DNA of 43,998 nucleotides from NCBI GenBank assembly GCA_934278005.1, contig CAKQWG010000004.1:1-43998 (forward strand). The letters run 5' to 3'. The notes below the pieces were generated by a model. That model was not told the origin of the DNA and did not search any database. It worked only from the letters and a program-made list of their open reading frames with translations. Below are positions 8,590 to 16,890 of this stretch, one piece after another. The translations under genes were made by a program, and so were the position numbers. This DNA is from an uncultured Pirellulaceae bacterium (GTDB lineage Bacteria > Planctomycetota > Planctomycetia > Pirellulales > Pirellulaceae). The first letter of the stretch is position 1; the number at the start of each line of letters is the position of its first letter.

Positions 8590-8683
8590 TAAGCACCCGC
8601 GCATAAGTTTCAGCATATAATTAGCCGTTTTGGCATTAGCCACGGTTGCTTGATAAAACAGGAAACCTATGCGCGGGTGCTTA
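8590..8683. mobile_element. MITE-like palindromic element with TA ends
   Basis: TAAGCACCCGCGCATA (8590-8605) is repeated perfectly in inverse at 8668-8683. The match continues inward as GTTTC/GAAAC after one mismatch, giving 22-base arms around a 50-base centre. The ends begin and end with TA, as expected of elements using TA target sites (the Tc1/mariner and IS630 style). The centre contains CCGTTTTGGCATTAGCCACGG, a nested hairpin (CCGT/ACGG and GGC/GCC). There is no coding capacity. It lies between the methyltransferase gene and the first PVC heme-binding gene. A large structured RNA or terminator is the alternative; no T-run follows either arm. Confidence 0.6.
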
Positions 8684-8752
8684 ACTGCACTCGCGCACTT
8701 CTGCGGATATCCCCCTCAAGTCTTCGTTTCACAACCACCAGGGTTGCCTGCC

Positions 8753-11700
8753 ATGACCATTTCCATTGCGAGGTTCGCCGTGCCACTGCTGCCATTGCTT
8801 ACCATTTTTAGCGTTGTTTGGTGCGTGGTTGTCGCGCCATGCGCGAGCCAAGAAGCCGTCTATCAAGGTGCCGCAGAACCCACGACCGCCGCAGCGATAT
8901 ACGGCCAAGGGGTCCGTGAGACCGAGTGGCTGTCACCCGCCGAAGCGCAGCGGAAATTCCATCTGCCGCCCGGGTTCTCGATCGATCTATTTGCCAGCGA
9001 ACCACAAATTGCCAAACCGATGAACATGGCCTGGGACGCGCGCGGCCGGCTGTGGGTAACCAGCTCGCGCGAGTATCCCTATCCGGCCGCCGATGGTGCT
9101 CAGGGACGAGACACAATTCAGATTCTCGAAGACACCGATGGCGATGGCCGCGCGGACAAATCGACTACCTTCGCCGATGGTTTGAATATTCCTATGGGGT
9201 TATTGCCAGTGCGCAATGGAGTGATCTGCTTTAGCATTCCTAATCTGTGGTTGCTGCGCGATGTGGACGGAGATGACCGAGTCGATGAGCGCGTGCTGTT
9301 GCTCGGCCCATTTGATACGTCGCGCGATACGCACGGCATGATCAATTCATTGCGCCGCGGTCAGGACGGGTGGATCTACGCCTGCCACGGCTTTAACAAT
9401 CAATCGCTGGTCACCGCCGCCGATGGCTCGCGCGTGCAGCTTAATTCGGGCAATACCTTCCGCTTTCGCGAAGACGGTTCAAGCATCCAACAGATCACCA
9501 GTGGTCAAGTCAATCCGTTCGGCGTAACCCGGGACGAGTGGGGTAATTGGTATTCGGCGGACTGCCACAGCAAGCCGCTTACTCGTTTGCTGCGCGGTGC
9601 CTGCTACCCCAGCTTTGGGCGGCCCCACGACGGCCTGGGATTTGCGCCATCGATGATGCACCACCTGCATGGCAGCACAGCGATTTGCGGTCTACTGTAT
9701 TATCAAGCCCAACAATTCCCGGCTGCCTATCGCCACTTGTTTTACAGTGGCAATGTGATGACCAGCCGCATTAACTGCAATGCGCTAGAGTGGCAAGGTG
9801 CGACTGCTCAGGCCCGCGAGTTACCCGACTTTTTGACCAGCGATGACCCATGGTTTCGCCCGGTAGATATACAACTGGGCAGCGATGGAGCCATGTACGT
9901 CTCCGATTTTTACAATCGTATCATTGGACACTACGAAGTTCCGCTGGAACATCCAGGCCGCGATCGAACCAGCGGCCGAATTTGGAGGATTAGTTACCAG
10001 GGTGACCAGCCTGCCGAACCCGCGACCAGCTTGCGGGTCGAGCCTGCACAGCTTAAACAGGAACTGGCCAGCACCAACGTCGCCCGCCGCGAATTGGCTG
10101 TCGGCCTAGCCCTGCCGGCTACAGAGGAGTTTAGCTCTGCCAGGGCTCGATCTGTGCTACTGGATGCAGAGCAGGAGGAAGCTCTGCGGATCAGCTGTTT
10201 GGAAATACTGCTGCAGCGTGGCGAGTTGGAAGTAGCTGCGGAATTGCTTTCGGAAACGGCGCCGCCACACCTGCTCGTGCGACTGTTGGACCTGGCGACT
10301 GAGCTACCGCTGGCCCAGCGGGTCTCATCCGCGGCGCAGGTGCGGCGGCAGCTTCCTTACGAGAATCCGCAAGCCAATTTGGCCGCCTGCCAATTGCTGG
10401 GCTCAGTCCAATCAGCCGATGACATCGAGCGGCTGGCGAGCATGATTAGCCAGCCGGGCGATGCGAGTTACGACGCGGCACTCAGTCACACTGCGCGGAT
10501 TGCCATTCGGGACATTTTGATGGACGATGCACAGCTGGCTGCGGCTACTGCCAGCTGGCCAGTCTTTTCGACAGCCGCGTCGCGCGGAGAAAAGCTCGCA
10601 CTGAGAACGCCCGCGTCGGCTGACGCAGCGGCACGCGACAAATTGATTGCCGAATGCTTGCTAGCGGTGCCAAGTTTGAAAGCGGCGGCACGCTTACTGG
10701 ACTATGTGGCAGCCCATCCCTCAAGCGACCCCAGATGGATTGACACCGCGCTGGCGGCGGTGACAAAACAAGCCGATGCCGATCTACTGCAGAGCCTATT
10801 GGTGGTGCTCAAACGCGTCAAACCGGACAGCCTGCTGGAACAAGCCCAGCAGTTCGAACGCGTGTGCCAGATATATCTAGCGCAGCATGACGCCCTGTCG
10901 CCCCCACTGCGCGAGTTCGGCGTTGAACTGCAAACGGAGATAGAGCAGGTCATACGCGCGCAGCCACAGCGGCTCACTTGGCGCGATGCCGCTGGCAACG
11001 ACTGGGGAATTCAAGCTCGCCAGACTGCGGGCGGAAAATCGGCCGCGTTGCGCTCGAGCTTTACACTTGGTGAAAGCTACACGGGGGAGCTGGCGAGTGA
11101 GCCATTTGCATGTCCGGCCGAGCTGCAGTTTCTGATTGCGGGTCATAATGCACTTCCGGGGCAGAAGGATCCGCAGCAGAATTACATCGAGTTGCAAAAC
11201 GCGGCCACTGGCCAGTCAATAATGCAAGCCTTCCCTCCACGCAGCGACACTGCGCAGCGCATCCAGTGGTCGCTGGCGGACTGGCAGGAGCAAATGGTGC
11301 GGCTGGTCGTCGTCGATGGCGATGCGGGCAGCGCTTATGCGTGGTTAGCAGTCGGACAATTCTCGCTTGAGTCCCTCAATGCGAATGACGATGCAGCTTG
11401 GCTGGCTGCCTATGGGTCCGTAGTCAAACGCGGCCTACGGAGACTGGATGCTGCGGCCATAGAGTCGCTGCATCTGAGCTCGCGGCCACAGGCTGAAATT
11501 GTTCTGTCAGCTTTGGCAGGGGCGGGTCAGCGAGCGGCAGCTACGCTGGCCGAGCAAGCGCTGAAAATCGGTCGCGAAGATTTGATAAGTCCACAGTTGC
11601 TGAGCGTCAAACTTGCCCACTCGAACGAAGCGGCCGCGACAGCTGCCCAGACTGAACCGCCGCTCGACTTGGTCCAGTGGACGAAGCCATTGGCGGCCTC

Positions 11701-12355
11701 GTTGACGCTTAGCCAGCAAGGAGAATTGGCGCGCGAGCTAATGCGATCGGTCGAGGGCTGCCGCTTGCTGCAGCAGTTATTGCAGCAAGCCGTGCTCTCG
11801 CCGCAGTGCATGCGACAGCCCGATGTGCTACTCCCCGCCTCTATCGATGAGCAAACCGAGCGGTTCCTGCGAGAACAAATGCAGCAAGCTCAGCAACTGC
11901 CCATTAGTCAACAGACTGCGACCGCGCGCATCGGCCAACTCAACTGGGATACGGCCGATGTGGAGTTGGGAAAGAAGTTGATGCAACAACACTGTGCCAG
12001 CTGCCATCAACTGCGCGGTCAGGGCGCCCTCGTTGGACCTCAGCTCGACGGAACCATTGTCCGCGGCGCACAACGTTTGGGCGAAGACATTTTGGAGCCC
12101 AATGCGAATGTAGACGCAGCCTTCCGCACCACCGCGCTGCTGCTGGATGACGATACAGTGCTGACGGGCATGGTTCGCGAGAATGAAGATGGGAGCTTAT
12201 CCGTTACCGGGCAGGACGGTCAGGCCGTGCACATCCCCGCCGCGCGCGTAGCAGATCGACGCGATAGCCTACAATCGCTAATGCCCAGCAATTTCGCTGA
12301 ATTGCTCGATGACCATCAGCTGGCTTCGCTATTGAAGTACTTGATTGGCAACTAA
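8753..12355 (+). CDS. PVC-type membrane-bound dehydrogenase / heme-binding domain protein
   Basis: The protein has 1200 residues from ATG 8753, with a signal peptide (FAVPLLPLLTIFSVVWCVVV). Residues about 60-420 form a beta-propeller of the sugar/sorbosone-dehydrogenase kind named in PVC bacteria, with PQIAKPMNMAWDARGRLWV, EDTDGDGRADKSTTF and SDGAMYVSDFYNRIIGHYE. A helical, HEAT-like middle follows. The C-terminal heme-binding domain has CASCHQLRGQG with a CxxCH motif near residue 1081, then DILEPNANVD and a small beta domain ending in LASLLKYLIGN. The family is thought to oxidise sugars or alcohols outside the cytoplasm and pass electrons to a c-type heme; the substrate here is unknown. An upstream start at 8669 lies in the MITE arm and is rejected. 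A second, shorter relative is encoded at 24891. Confidence 0.9.
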   Translation: MTISIARFAVPLLPLLTIFSVVWCVVVAPCASQEAVYQGAAEPTTAAAIYGQGVRETEWLSPAEAQRKFHLPPGFSIDLFASEPQIAKPMNMAWDARGRLWVTSSREYPYPAADGAQGRDTIQILEDTDGDGRADKSTTFADGLNIPMGLLPVRNGVICFSIPNLWLLRDVDGDDRVDERVLLLGPFDTSRDTHGMINSLRRGQDGWIYACHGFNNQSLVTAADGSRVQLNSGNTFRFREDGSSIQQITSGQVNPFGVTRDEWGNWYSADCHSKPLTRLLRGACYPSFGRPHDGLGFAPSMMHHLHGSTAICGLLYYQAQQFPAAYRHLFYSGNVMTSRINCNALEWQGATAQARELPDFLTSDDPWFRPVDIQLGSDGAMYVSDFYNRIIGHYEVPLEHPGRDRTSGRIWRISYQGDQPAEPATSLRVEPAQLKQELASTNVARRELAVGLALPATEEFSSARARSVLLDAEQEEALRISCLEILLQRGELEVAAELLSETAPPHLLVRLLDLATELPLAQRVSSAAQVRRQLPYENPQANLAACQLLGSVQSADDIERLASMISQPGDASYDAALSHTARIAIRDILMDDAQLAAATASWPVFSTAASRGEKLALRTPASADAAARDKLIAECLLAVPSLKAAARLLDYVAAHPSSDPRWIDTALAAVTKQADADLLQSLLVVLKRVKPDSLLEQAQQFERVCQIYLAQHDALSPPLREFGVELQTEIEQVIRAQPQRLTWRDAAGNDWGIQARQTAGGKSAALRSSFTLGESYTGELASEPFACPAELQFLIAGHNALPGQKDPQQNYIELQNAATGQSIMQAFPPRSDTAQRIQWSLADWQEQMVRLVVVDGDAGSAYAWLAVGQFSLESLNANDDAAWLAAYGSVVKRGLRRLDAAAIESLHLSSRPQAEIVLSALAGAGQRAAATLAEQALKIGREDLISPQLLSVKLAHSNEAAATAAQTEPPLDLVQWTKPLAASLTLSQQGELARELMRSVEGCRLLQQLLQQAVLSPQCMRQPDVLLPASIDEQTERFLREQMQQAQQLPISQQTATARIGQLNWDTADVELGKKLMQQHCASCHQLRGQGALVGPQLDGTIVRGAQRLGEDILEPNANVDAAFRTTALLLDDDTVLTGMVRENEDGSLSVTGQDGQAVHIPAARVADRRDSLQSLMPSNFAELLDDHQLASLLKYLIGN

Positions 12356-12390
12356 AAGCGGATGCGAGTGCTAAGCCCTCGCATCCGCTT
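12356..12390. terminator. bidirectional terminator hairpin between convergent genes
   Basis: AAGCGGATGCGAG (12356-12368) and CTCGCATCCGCTT (12378-12390) form a perfect 13-pair stem with a 9-base loop. It starts directly after the TAA of the PVC gene and lies about 40 bases beyond the csrA stop on the other strand. In the csrA direction the stem runs into TTTTAG; in the plus direction the T content is weaker, so termination may be better for csrA. Confidence 0.7.
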
Positions 12391-12429
12391 CGATCCGCTC
12401 TATTTATCTTGATCACCAAGATCGGTTGA

Positions 12430-12657
12430 TTACTTCCGTCGATTGTCCACTTGCGAGCGTGTTTCACCAGGCTGGATGTGTCCGGCCTTTTGATTCTCAC
12501 GCTTGATCGCTTCGTAAACTTCTTGGCGGTGAACCGGAATGTGTTGCGGGGCTTCAATTCCCAGCCGCACTTTGTCACCGCGAATATCGACAATCGTAAT
12601 GACTACGTCATCACCGATCATGATGCTCTCGTCTCTGTGTCGCGACAGCACCAACAT
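12430..12657 (-). CDS. csrA: CsrA/RsmA translational regulator
   Basis: CsrA binds GGA motifs in mRNA leaders and represses or alters translation and stability, acting on carbon storage, motility and surface behaviour in other bacteria. The 75 residues contain the typical core [15 protein letters not shown], then [20 protein letters not shown] with the RNA-contacting Arg44. A tail of about 15 residues beyond the usual 60 ([16 protein letters not shown]) is charged and probably disordered. A strong AGGAG lies 7 bases before the ATG. The leader contains four GGA triplets, one within the ribosome site, consistent with self-repression. No flagellar gene or FliW is present nearby. Confidence 0.95.
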   Translation of the reverse strand: MLVLSRHRDESIMIGDDVVITIVDIRGDKVRLGIEAPQHIPVHRQEVYEAIKRENQKAGHIQPGETRSQVDNRRK

Positions 12658-12664
12658 CTAAACG

Positions 12665-12706
12665 CTCCTTCTCCAAGATCCAACTTGTGGTTGTATGTCT
12701 CAATCC
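12665..12706 (-). promoter_or_regulatory. csrA leader with ribosome site and GGA motifs
   Basis: The minus-strand leader carries AGGAG at 12669-12665, 7 bases before the csrA ATG. GGA triplets are centred at 12667, 12673, 12680 and 12705, two of them in ANGGA context (AAGGA and ATGGA). CsrA is known to bind pairs of such motifs across ribosome sites and thus could block its own translation here. Binding is an inference; I did not fold the leader. Confidence 0.45.
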
Positions 12707-12857
12707 ATTGAATAGTTTTCAGGTGATCAATGAATGTTCTCCACTGATACGGCAACTATCGTCCCCCGATTGGCCTATCAATCACTAGGTCTCACTGGTT
12801 TCCAATTGGCGCGGCCTTGCCGTCTAAGACCGATTGAGCGCATTGTTCCGGCTGGGG

Positions 12858-14105
12858 CTAAAACTCCAGCTTAAGGTGCTTGAGACGTCGAGCGGTCTCC
12901 GCCATCAGGGCGTCTTCTTCAGCTTCTGTGTGAGCCACATAAGTCACCGAGAAACGCAGGTTCGCACCCGCTTCATCCCACGGAACGGTGACGATCGATT
13001 GCTCTGTAATTAGATGCTGACTCGCCTGCTCCGCTTTATCGAAGCGCACCCCGCCCTGAATGCCGCGTGGGGCAGGGGTATACAGAAAGTATGTTCCGCC
13101 CGGCATGGTGCACTTAAACCCACAACTCCGCAGAGTAGCTACCAATTTCTCCAGTCGCCGGCGGTACTTGGCGCACACTGCGGTGGGAATGGAATCGTCG
13201 TCTAAGGCCGCAGCGGCAGCTTGCTGGATAGCGGCAAACTGACCGCTATCGCTATTATCCTTAACATCAGCAAAGGCCCGCACCAAAGTCGGGTGCCCAC
13301 ACACCCACCCCATGCGCCAACCGATCATGTTAAAGCCTTTGCTCAGCGAATGCACTTCGACGCCAACCTCCCTAGCTCCAGGCACCGACAGAAAGCTAGT
13401 CGGGGGGCCATCGAAAGTTAGCATCGCGTGGGCCGCGTCTTGAATAATTACAAACTGCTTTTCGCGCGCCAGCGCGATGACTCGCTCATAAAAGCCACGA
13501 GTGGCCGTTTTACCAGTTGGGCTATTGGGGTAGTTCAGGACCAACAAACGCGTTCGCTGCCAGACATCGTCGGTAACAGTGTCGAAGTCGGGAAAGAAAT
13601 CGTTCTCAGCCAACAGCGGCAAAGCGTGCACGCTGCCGCCATAGTATTTGGTGTGCGTGCCGGCCACTGGATAACCGGGGACGGTCATCAACGTGATGTC
13701 CCCTGGATTGATGAAGCAGGCTGGCAACATCGCCAAGGCCGTCTTGCTACCGATGCAATGATTAATCTCGCTAGCCGGGTCGAGTGCGACAGCAAAGCGG
13801 CGATCCATAAAGCGAGCCACGGAGGCTTTAAAAGCCGCGATGCCGTTATCGGCGTAACCTCGATTCTCGGGTTGGTTGATCTCGGCGGCCATCCGCGTCC
13901 GAACCGACTCGGGGGCCATACTATCGTTTTCGCCAATGCCGAAGTCGATCAGTGCGCGGTCCGGATAGTCGATCAACGCTTGCCGCTTGGCCCGCTTGAT
14001 CTTCTCGAACTTGTAGATCTCCGTCCCCGTACCGTAGCTCGAGCCACCGATGCGTTCAGCGAAAAGCTTCTGGAAATATGGTTCAGCCATCACACTTGGA
14101 CTCAT
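12858..14105 (-). CDS. dapL: LL-diaminopimelate aminotransferase (DapL-type, PLP-dependent)
   Basis: The enzyme would convert tetrahydrodipicolinate to LL-diaminopimelate in one transamination using glutamate, bypassing the acyl pathway of lysine and peptidoglycan synthesis. The 415 residues fit the family (about 410). Seen are the N-terminal IDFGIGENDSMAP, ENRGYADNGIAAFK, the cofactor-binding LLVLNYPNSPTGKTAT and IIQDAAHAML, and the Schiff-base lysine in HSLSKGFNMIGWRMGW near residue 256, a DapL-like form. The start at 14105 gives MSPSVMAEPYF; ATG 14090 five codons later is equally possible, and neither has a good ribosome site. A related class I aminotransferase acting on another amino acid is the main alternative. 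It stands alone, divergent from the 14227 gene. Confidence 0.78.
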   Translation of the reverse strand: MSPSVMAEPYFQKLFAERIGGSSYGTGTEIYKFEKIKRAKRQALIDYPDRALIDFGIGENDSMAPESVRTRMAAEINQPENRGYADNGIAAFKASVARFMDRRFAVALDPASEINHCIGSKTALAMLPACFINPGDITLMTVPGYPVAGTHTKYYGGSVHALPLLAENDFFPDFDTVTDDVWQRTRLLVLNYPNSPTGKTATRGFYERVIALAREKQFVIIQDAAHAMLTFDGPPTSFLSVPGAREVGVEVHSLSKGFNMIGWRMGWVCGHPTLVRAFADVKDNSDSGQFAAIQQAAAAALDDDSIPTAVCAKYRRRLEKLVATLRSCGFKCTMPGGTYFLYTPAPRGIQGGVRFDKAEQASQHLITEQSIVTVPWDEAGANLRFSVTYVAHTEAEEDALMAETARRLKHLKLEF

Positions 14106-14226
14106 GAAAACGGTTTAATGAGAGGGCGACGCTCCCCGGCGGAAGCCGCCTAGCTCCACAAGGCTAACCCGAAGTAGTCCTGCAGACAACGGCGGGTCCT
14201 TCTCGCTCACTTGGCAACTCAGCTCT

Positions 14227-15675
14227 ATGACTGAAAATTTTCGCAGCGGCAACAGCCGCTTGCTGGCCAAAACTCTAGACCAATTAGGGCAACCCTTGGC
14301 CATTCTCGACCGCCGCGGCGTGATCGTCTTTGTGAATTTGGCGCTGTGCCAAGTTTTCCAAGTCGATGCGGCTCAGCTCGTCGGCCAAGCTTGTAGCTGG
14401 CAAGTGGCCGACGATGACGCCCCGTTTGCAGCTCTGCGGACCGCCTTGGCTCCGCCGGCCGGAGCCTTACAAGGCAAGCTGGTGGCGCGGCAGTTGACGA
14501 CTCCCATCGCTTTCGGCTCATCCCACTCCGGCCAGCTTTTCTTGCCACTGCTCGACGACGAAGGGACACCCCACGCTACTGCCGTTGTGCTTGGCCAATG
14601 GTCGCAGTTATCGGCCCAGCTGGCGGTCGCCGAACCGCTCAGCCTGCAGCGCCGACAAATGCAGTCCGACGTCTTAACTCGCATCCGCAGCCGTTGGCAG
14701 ACGCTGGACGGGCTCCATTCGCTGCTCGGCACCAGCCCTGCCATCGAGCTGGCCATGGCTCGTGCTCAACTAGCCATCGCTCAGCCATGCAATCTTGTAG
14801 TCTGCGGAGCGATGGGCCTGGACCTTGCCGACATCGTTCGCAGCGTGTACCTCGGACGCTTGAAAAAAGCTGGCTTGTCGCGTTTGGCGGGACAATTGTT
14901 TCCCGTCGACTGCCGCCTAGTCGATGCGGTGAGGCTGGCAGAGATGCTCGATCTGTTTACGGCCAGATTGCATGCCGATACGCCTCGGCTGAGCCAATTG
15001 CTGATGCTGGAACACATCGAGCAACTCGACGGCGGCTCGACCCAATACCTGAGCCAGTGGTTCGGAGCCCATGGCCAGCACTGCTTGGCTGCGGCCGTAA
15101 GCGAATTTCGCGCGGAACAGCTCGCCAGTCGCGGACCGAATTGGAGCCAGTTGATGTCTCAACTATCGACGATTGAAATTGTGGTGCCTGCGTTGAGCCA
15201 GCGTCGCCAAGACATCGTCCCACTGGCCACGCATCTATTGGCTGTAGCGTGCCAGTCCCAACAACGCGCGCAACTGGGCTTTACTTCCGACGCCCTACGA
15301 CTGCTCGAAGCCTTCCCCTGGCCAGGCAATTACCGACAGTTAGCCCACGCGATCGACGACGCGGTAGAGCGCGCAGTGCTCGTCGCCAATATTCAAGTCA
15401 ACCACTTGCCAGTTGAGGTGCGTTCGTATTCAAGTGCCAGCGAGCGCAGTGAGCTCGGTCAAATCAAGTCGATCGATCTGGATCAAGTTCTGTTGCAGTG
15501 CGAACGCGTCATGCTCAGCCGCGCGCTACAGCTCTCGCCACGCAATCGAGCTCAGGCAGCGAGATTGCTGGGAATCAGCCGCCCACGCTTACTGCGCCGC
15601 ATCGAACAACTGGGACTGGCTCAGCCCGGCGGCCCATCGACCGCTGAGGACGACCGGGACCTGGGCCAAACTTGA
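14227..15675 (+). CDS. PAS - degenerate AAA+ - Fis-type HTH regulator (NtrC relative without ATPase motifs)
   Basis: The protein has 482 residues. Residues about 12-80 resemble a PAS sensor (QPLAILDRRGVIVFVNLALC). Residues about 165-400 align in order with the AAA+ domain of sigma-54 activators, but the working parts are gone: the Walker A GESGTGKE position reads VVCGAMGLDLADIVR, the Walker B stretch LLMLEHIEQL lacks the Asp-Glu pair, and no GAFTGA loop is present. The sensor II segment is kept (FPWPGNYRQLAHAID). Residues about 420-465 are a good Fis-type helix-turn-helix (NRAQAARLLGISRPRLLRRI). It should bind DNA but cannot drive sigma-54 by the usual ATP mechanism. It precedes a kinase and phosphatase gene on the same strand. 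A sigma-70 regulator or a DNA-bound sensor is a possible role. Confidence 0.8.
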   Translation: MTENFRSGNSRLLAKTLDQLGQPLAILDRRGVIVFVNLALCQVFQVDAAQLVGQACSWQVADDDAPFAALRTALAPPAGALQGKLVARQLTTPIAFGSSHSGQLFLPLLDDEGTPHATAVVLGQWSQLSAQLAVAEPLSLQRRQMQSDVLTRIRSRWQTLDGLHSLLGTSPAIELAMARAQLAIAQPCNLVVCGAMGLDLADIVRSVYLGRLKKAGLSRLAGQLFPVDCRLVDAVRLAEMLDLFTARLHADTPRLSQLLMLEHIEQLDGGSTQYLSQWFGAHGQHCLAAAVSEFRAEQLASRGPNWSQLMSQLSTIEIVVPALSQRRQDIVPLATHLLAVACQSQQRAQLGFTSDALRLLEAFPWPGNYRQLAHAIDDAVERAVLVANIQVNHLPVEVRSYSSASERSELGQIKSIDLDQVLLQCERVMLSRALQLSPRNRAQAARLLGISRPRLLRRIEQLGLAQPGGPSTAEDDRDLGQT

Positions 15676-16047
15676 ATCATTCTCAACGGAATTGCCGAAG
15701 TTGCTCACCCGCTTAAGGTCGTACGATGAATTGGGCATAGTTTGCCAACAGCCAGCTGTTAGTGGTCTGATTGATTTTTGCCCATGTGCATCTTCTGCCG
15801 GCGGGCGGCCTGTTAAGCCGCGAACCCCTGGGCGAGCACGCAAGCTGGAGAGTTCTTGCTGAACTGGTCGTTAGGGTCCGCAGGGCAATTGGTGCTTGCC
15901 ACATTATAGGTGGCTGGTCCAAGTCGCAGCGGTTCGTTACAGACTGCCCAAGCGGCGCGCCGATAGATAATCGGTAGCACCGGCACAGAATTACTGAAGT
16001 CGGCCAGCTGTCTCGAATGGTAAGCCCGTATTCATTAAGGCTGTCGT
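15676..16047 (+). other. intergenic region before the kinase gene
   Basis: I see no gene in these 372 bases; open frames on both strands have no ribosome site and no recognisable motif. The right end carries the ribosome site AAGG 7 bases before ATG 16048. I looked for -24/-12 (sigma-54) and -35/-10 promoter pairs and saw none that I would defend. The length suggests that the kinase and phosphatase have their own promoter rather than simple read-through from the 14227 gene. Confidence 0.4.
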
Positions 16048-16890
16048 ATGCATTCCGTACCCACACCTGCTTCCGCGCGTCCTGCCGCCGACCTCCCCGT
16101 GGCCCACGTGGCGGCGCCACTGCCGCCCAAGCAAACCGCTTCGGCGACGGTTGCTCAGCTGCAAAGCGAAGTGGAGCTACTGCGCGGCCAGCTGGAGCTC
16201 AGCCGGCGCATGGCCGTGATCGGCGAGCTGACCAGCACGACCACTCACGAGTTTAATAACTTGCTGATGACAATTTTAAACTACGCCAAACTGGGCCAGC
16301 GACACACCGACGATGCTTCGCGCGACAAGGCCTTCACGCGCATACTCGACGCAGCCAATCGTGCGACCAAGATCACCGGCAGCATTCTCTCACTGGCCCG
16401 CAATCGCAATGGCCAGATGGAGCCGGTCGACCTGAAGAGCATCGTGCAGGACACACTGCTGTTACTCGAACGCGAATTTCGCAAGTATCGCATCCACTTA
16501 GAGATTAGCTTGGATGATGCGCTGCCGCAGGTTCATGGTTCGGCTAGCGACCTGCAGCGCGTGTTGATCAACTTGTTAGTCAATGCGCGACAAGCCACGC
16601 CCGAGGGTGGCAGTGTGCGGGTTGGCCTGCAGCTAGACCCCAAGTCACAAGACGTAATTTTGTCAGTTCGCGATACGGGCTCGGGCATCGCACCTGAGAC
16701 ACTACCGCGTATCTTCGAGCCTTTCTTTTCTACGAAAAGCGGTCCTGACTCTTCTGGCAAGGGAGGGACTGGAGTAGGATTGTCTGCCTGTAAAGAAGTG
16801 ATCGACGCGCACGGTGGCCGCATTCGCGTTGAGAGCTCGGTGGGCAAGGGAACCGCGTTCATGATTCGCCTGCCCAGTATTCGGCCCTAA
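16048..16890 (+). CDS. soluble sensor histidine kinase, NtrB-like
   Basis: The protein has 280 residues with no membrane segment or sensor domain of recognisable type. A short Pro/Ala-rich start and a coiled coil (ATVAQLQSEVELLRGQLELS) lead into the dimerisation helix with the phospho-acceptor His67 in TSTTTHEFNNLLMTILNYAK. The HEFNN form is typical of the NtrB/HPK4 group. The ATPase domain is complete: N box LINLLVNARQA, G1 VRDTGSGI, F box IFEPFFSTK and G2 GGTGVGLSACK. No receiver-domain protein is encoded beside it. The nearest receiver is at 36811, paired with another kinase. Its stop overlaps the ATG of the PP2C gene (TAATG), so the two are translationally coupled. The signal may come through protein partners on the coiled coil. 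Confidence 0.92.
   Translation: MHSVPTPASARPAADLPVAHVAAPLPPKQTASATVAQLQSEVELLRGQLELSRRMAVIGELTSTTTHEFNNLLMTILNYAKLGQRHTDDASRDKAFTRILDAANRATKITGSILSLARNRNGQMEPVDLKSIVQDTLLLLEREFRKYRIHLEISLDDALPQVHGSASDLQRVLINLLVNARQATPEGGSVRVGLQLDPKSQDVILSVRDTGSGIAPETLPRIFEPFFSTKSGPDSSGKGGTGVGLSACKEVIDAHGGRIRVESSVGKGTAFMIRLPSIRP

Noticed and set aside
8590..8683. Intrinsic terminator after the methyltransferase gene
   Set aside because: The loop is 50 bases or more and neither arm is followed by a T-run; long arms with TA ends fit a mobile element better.
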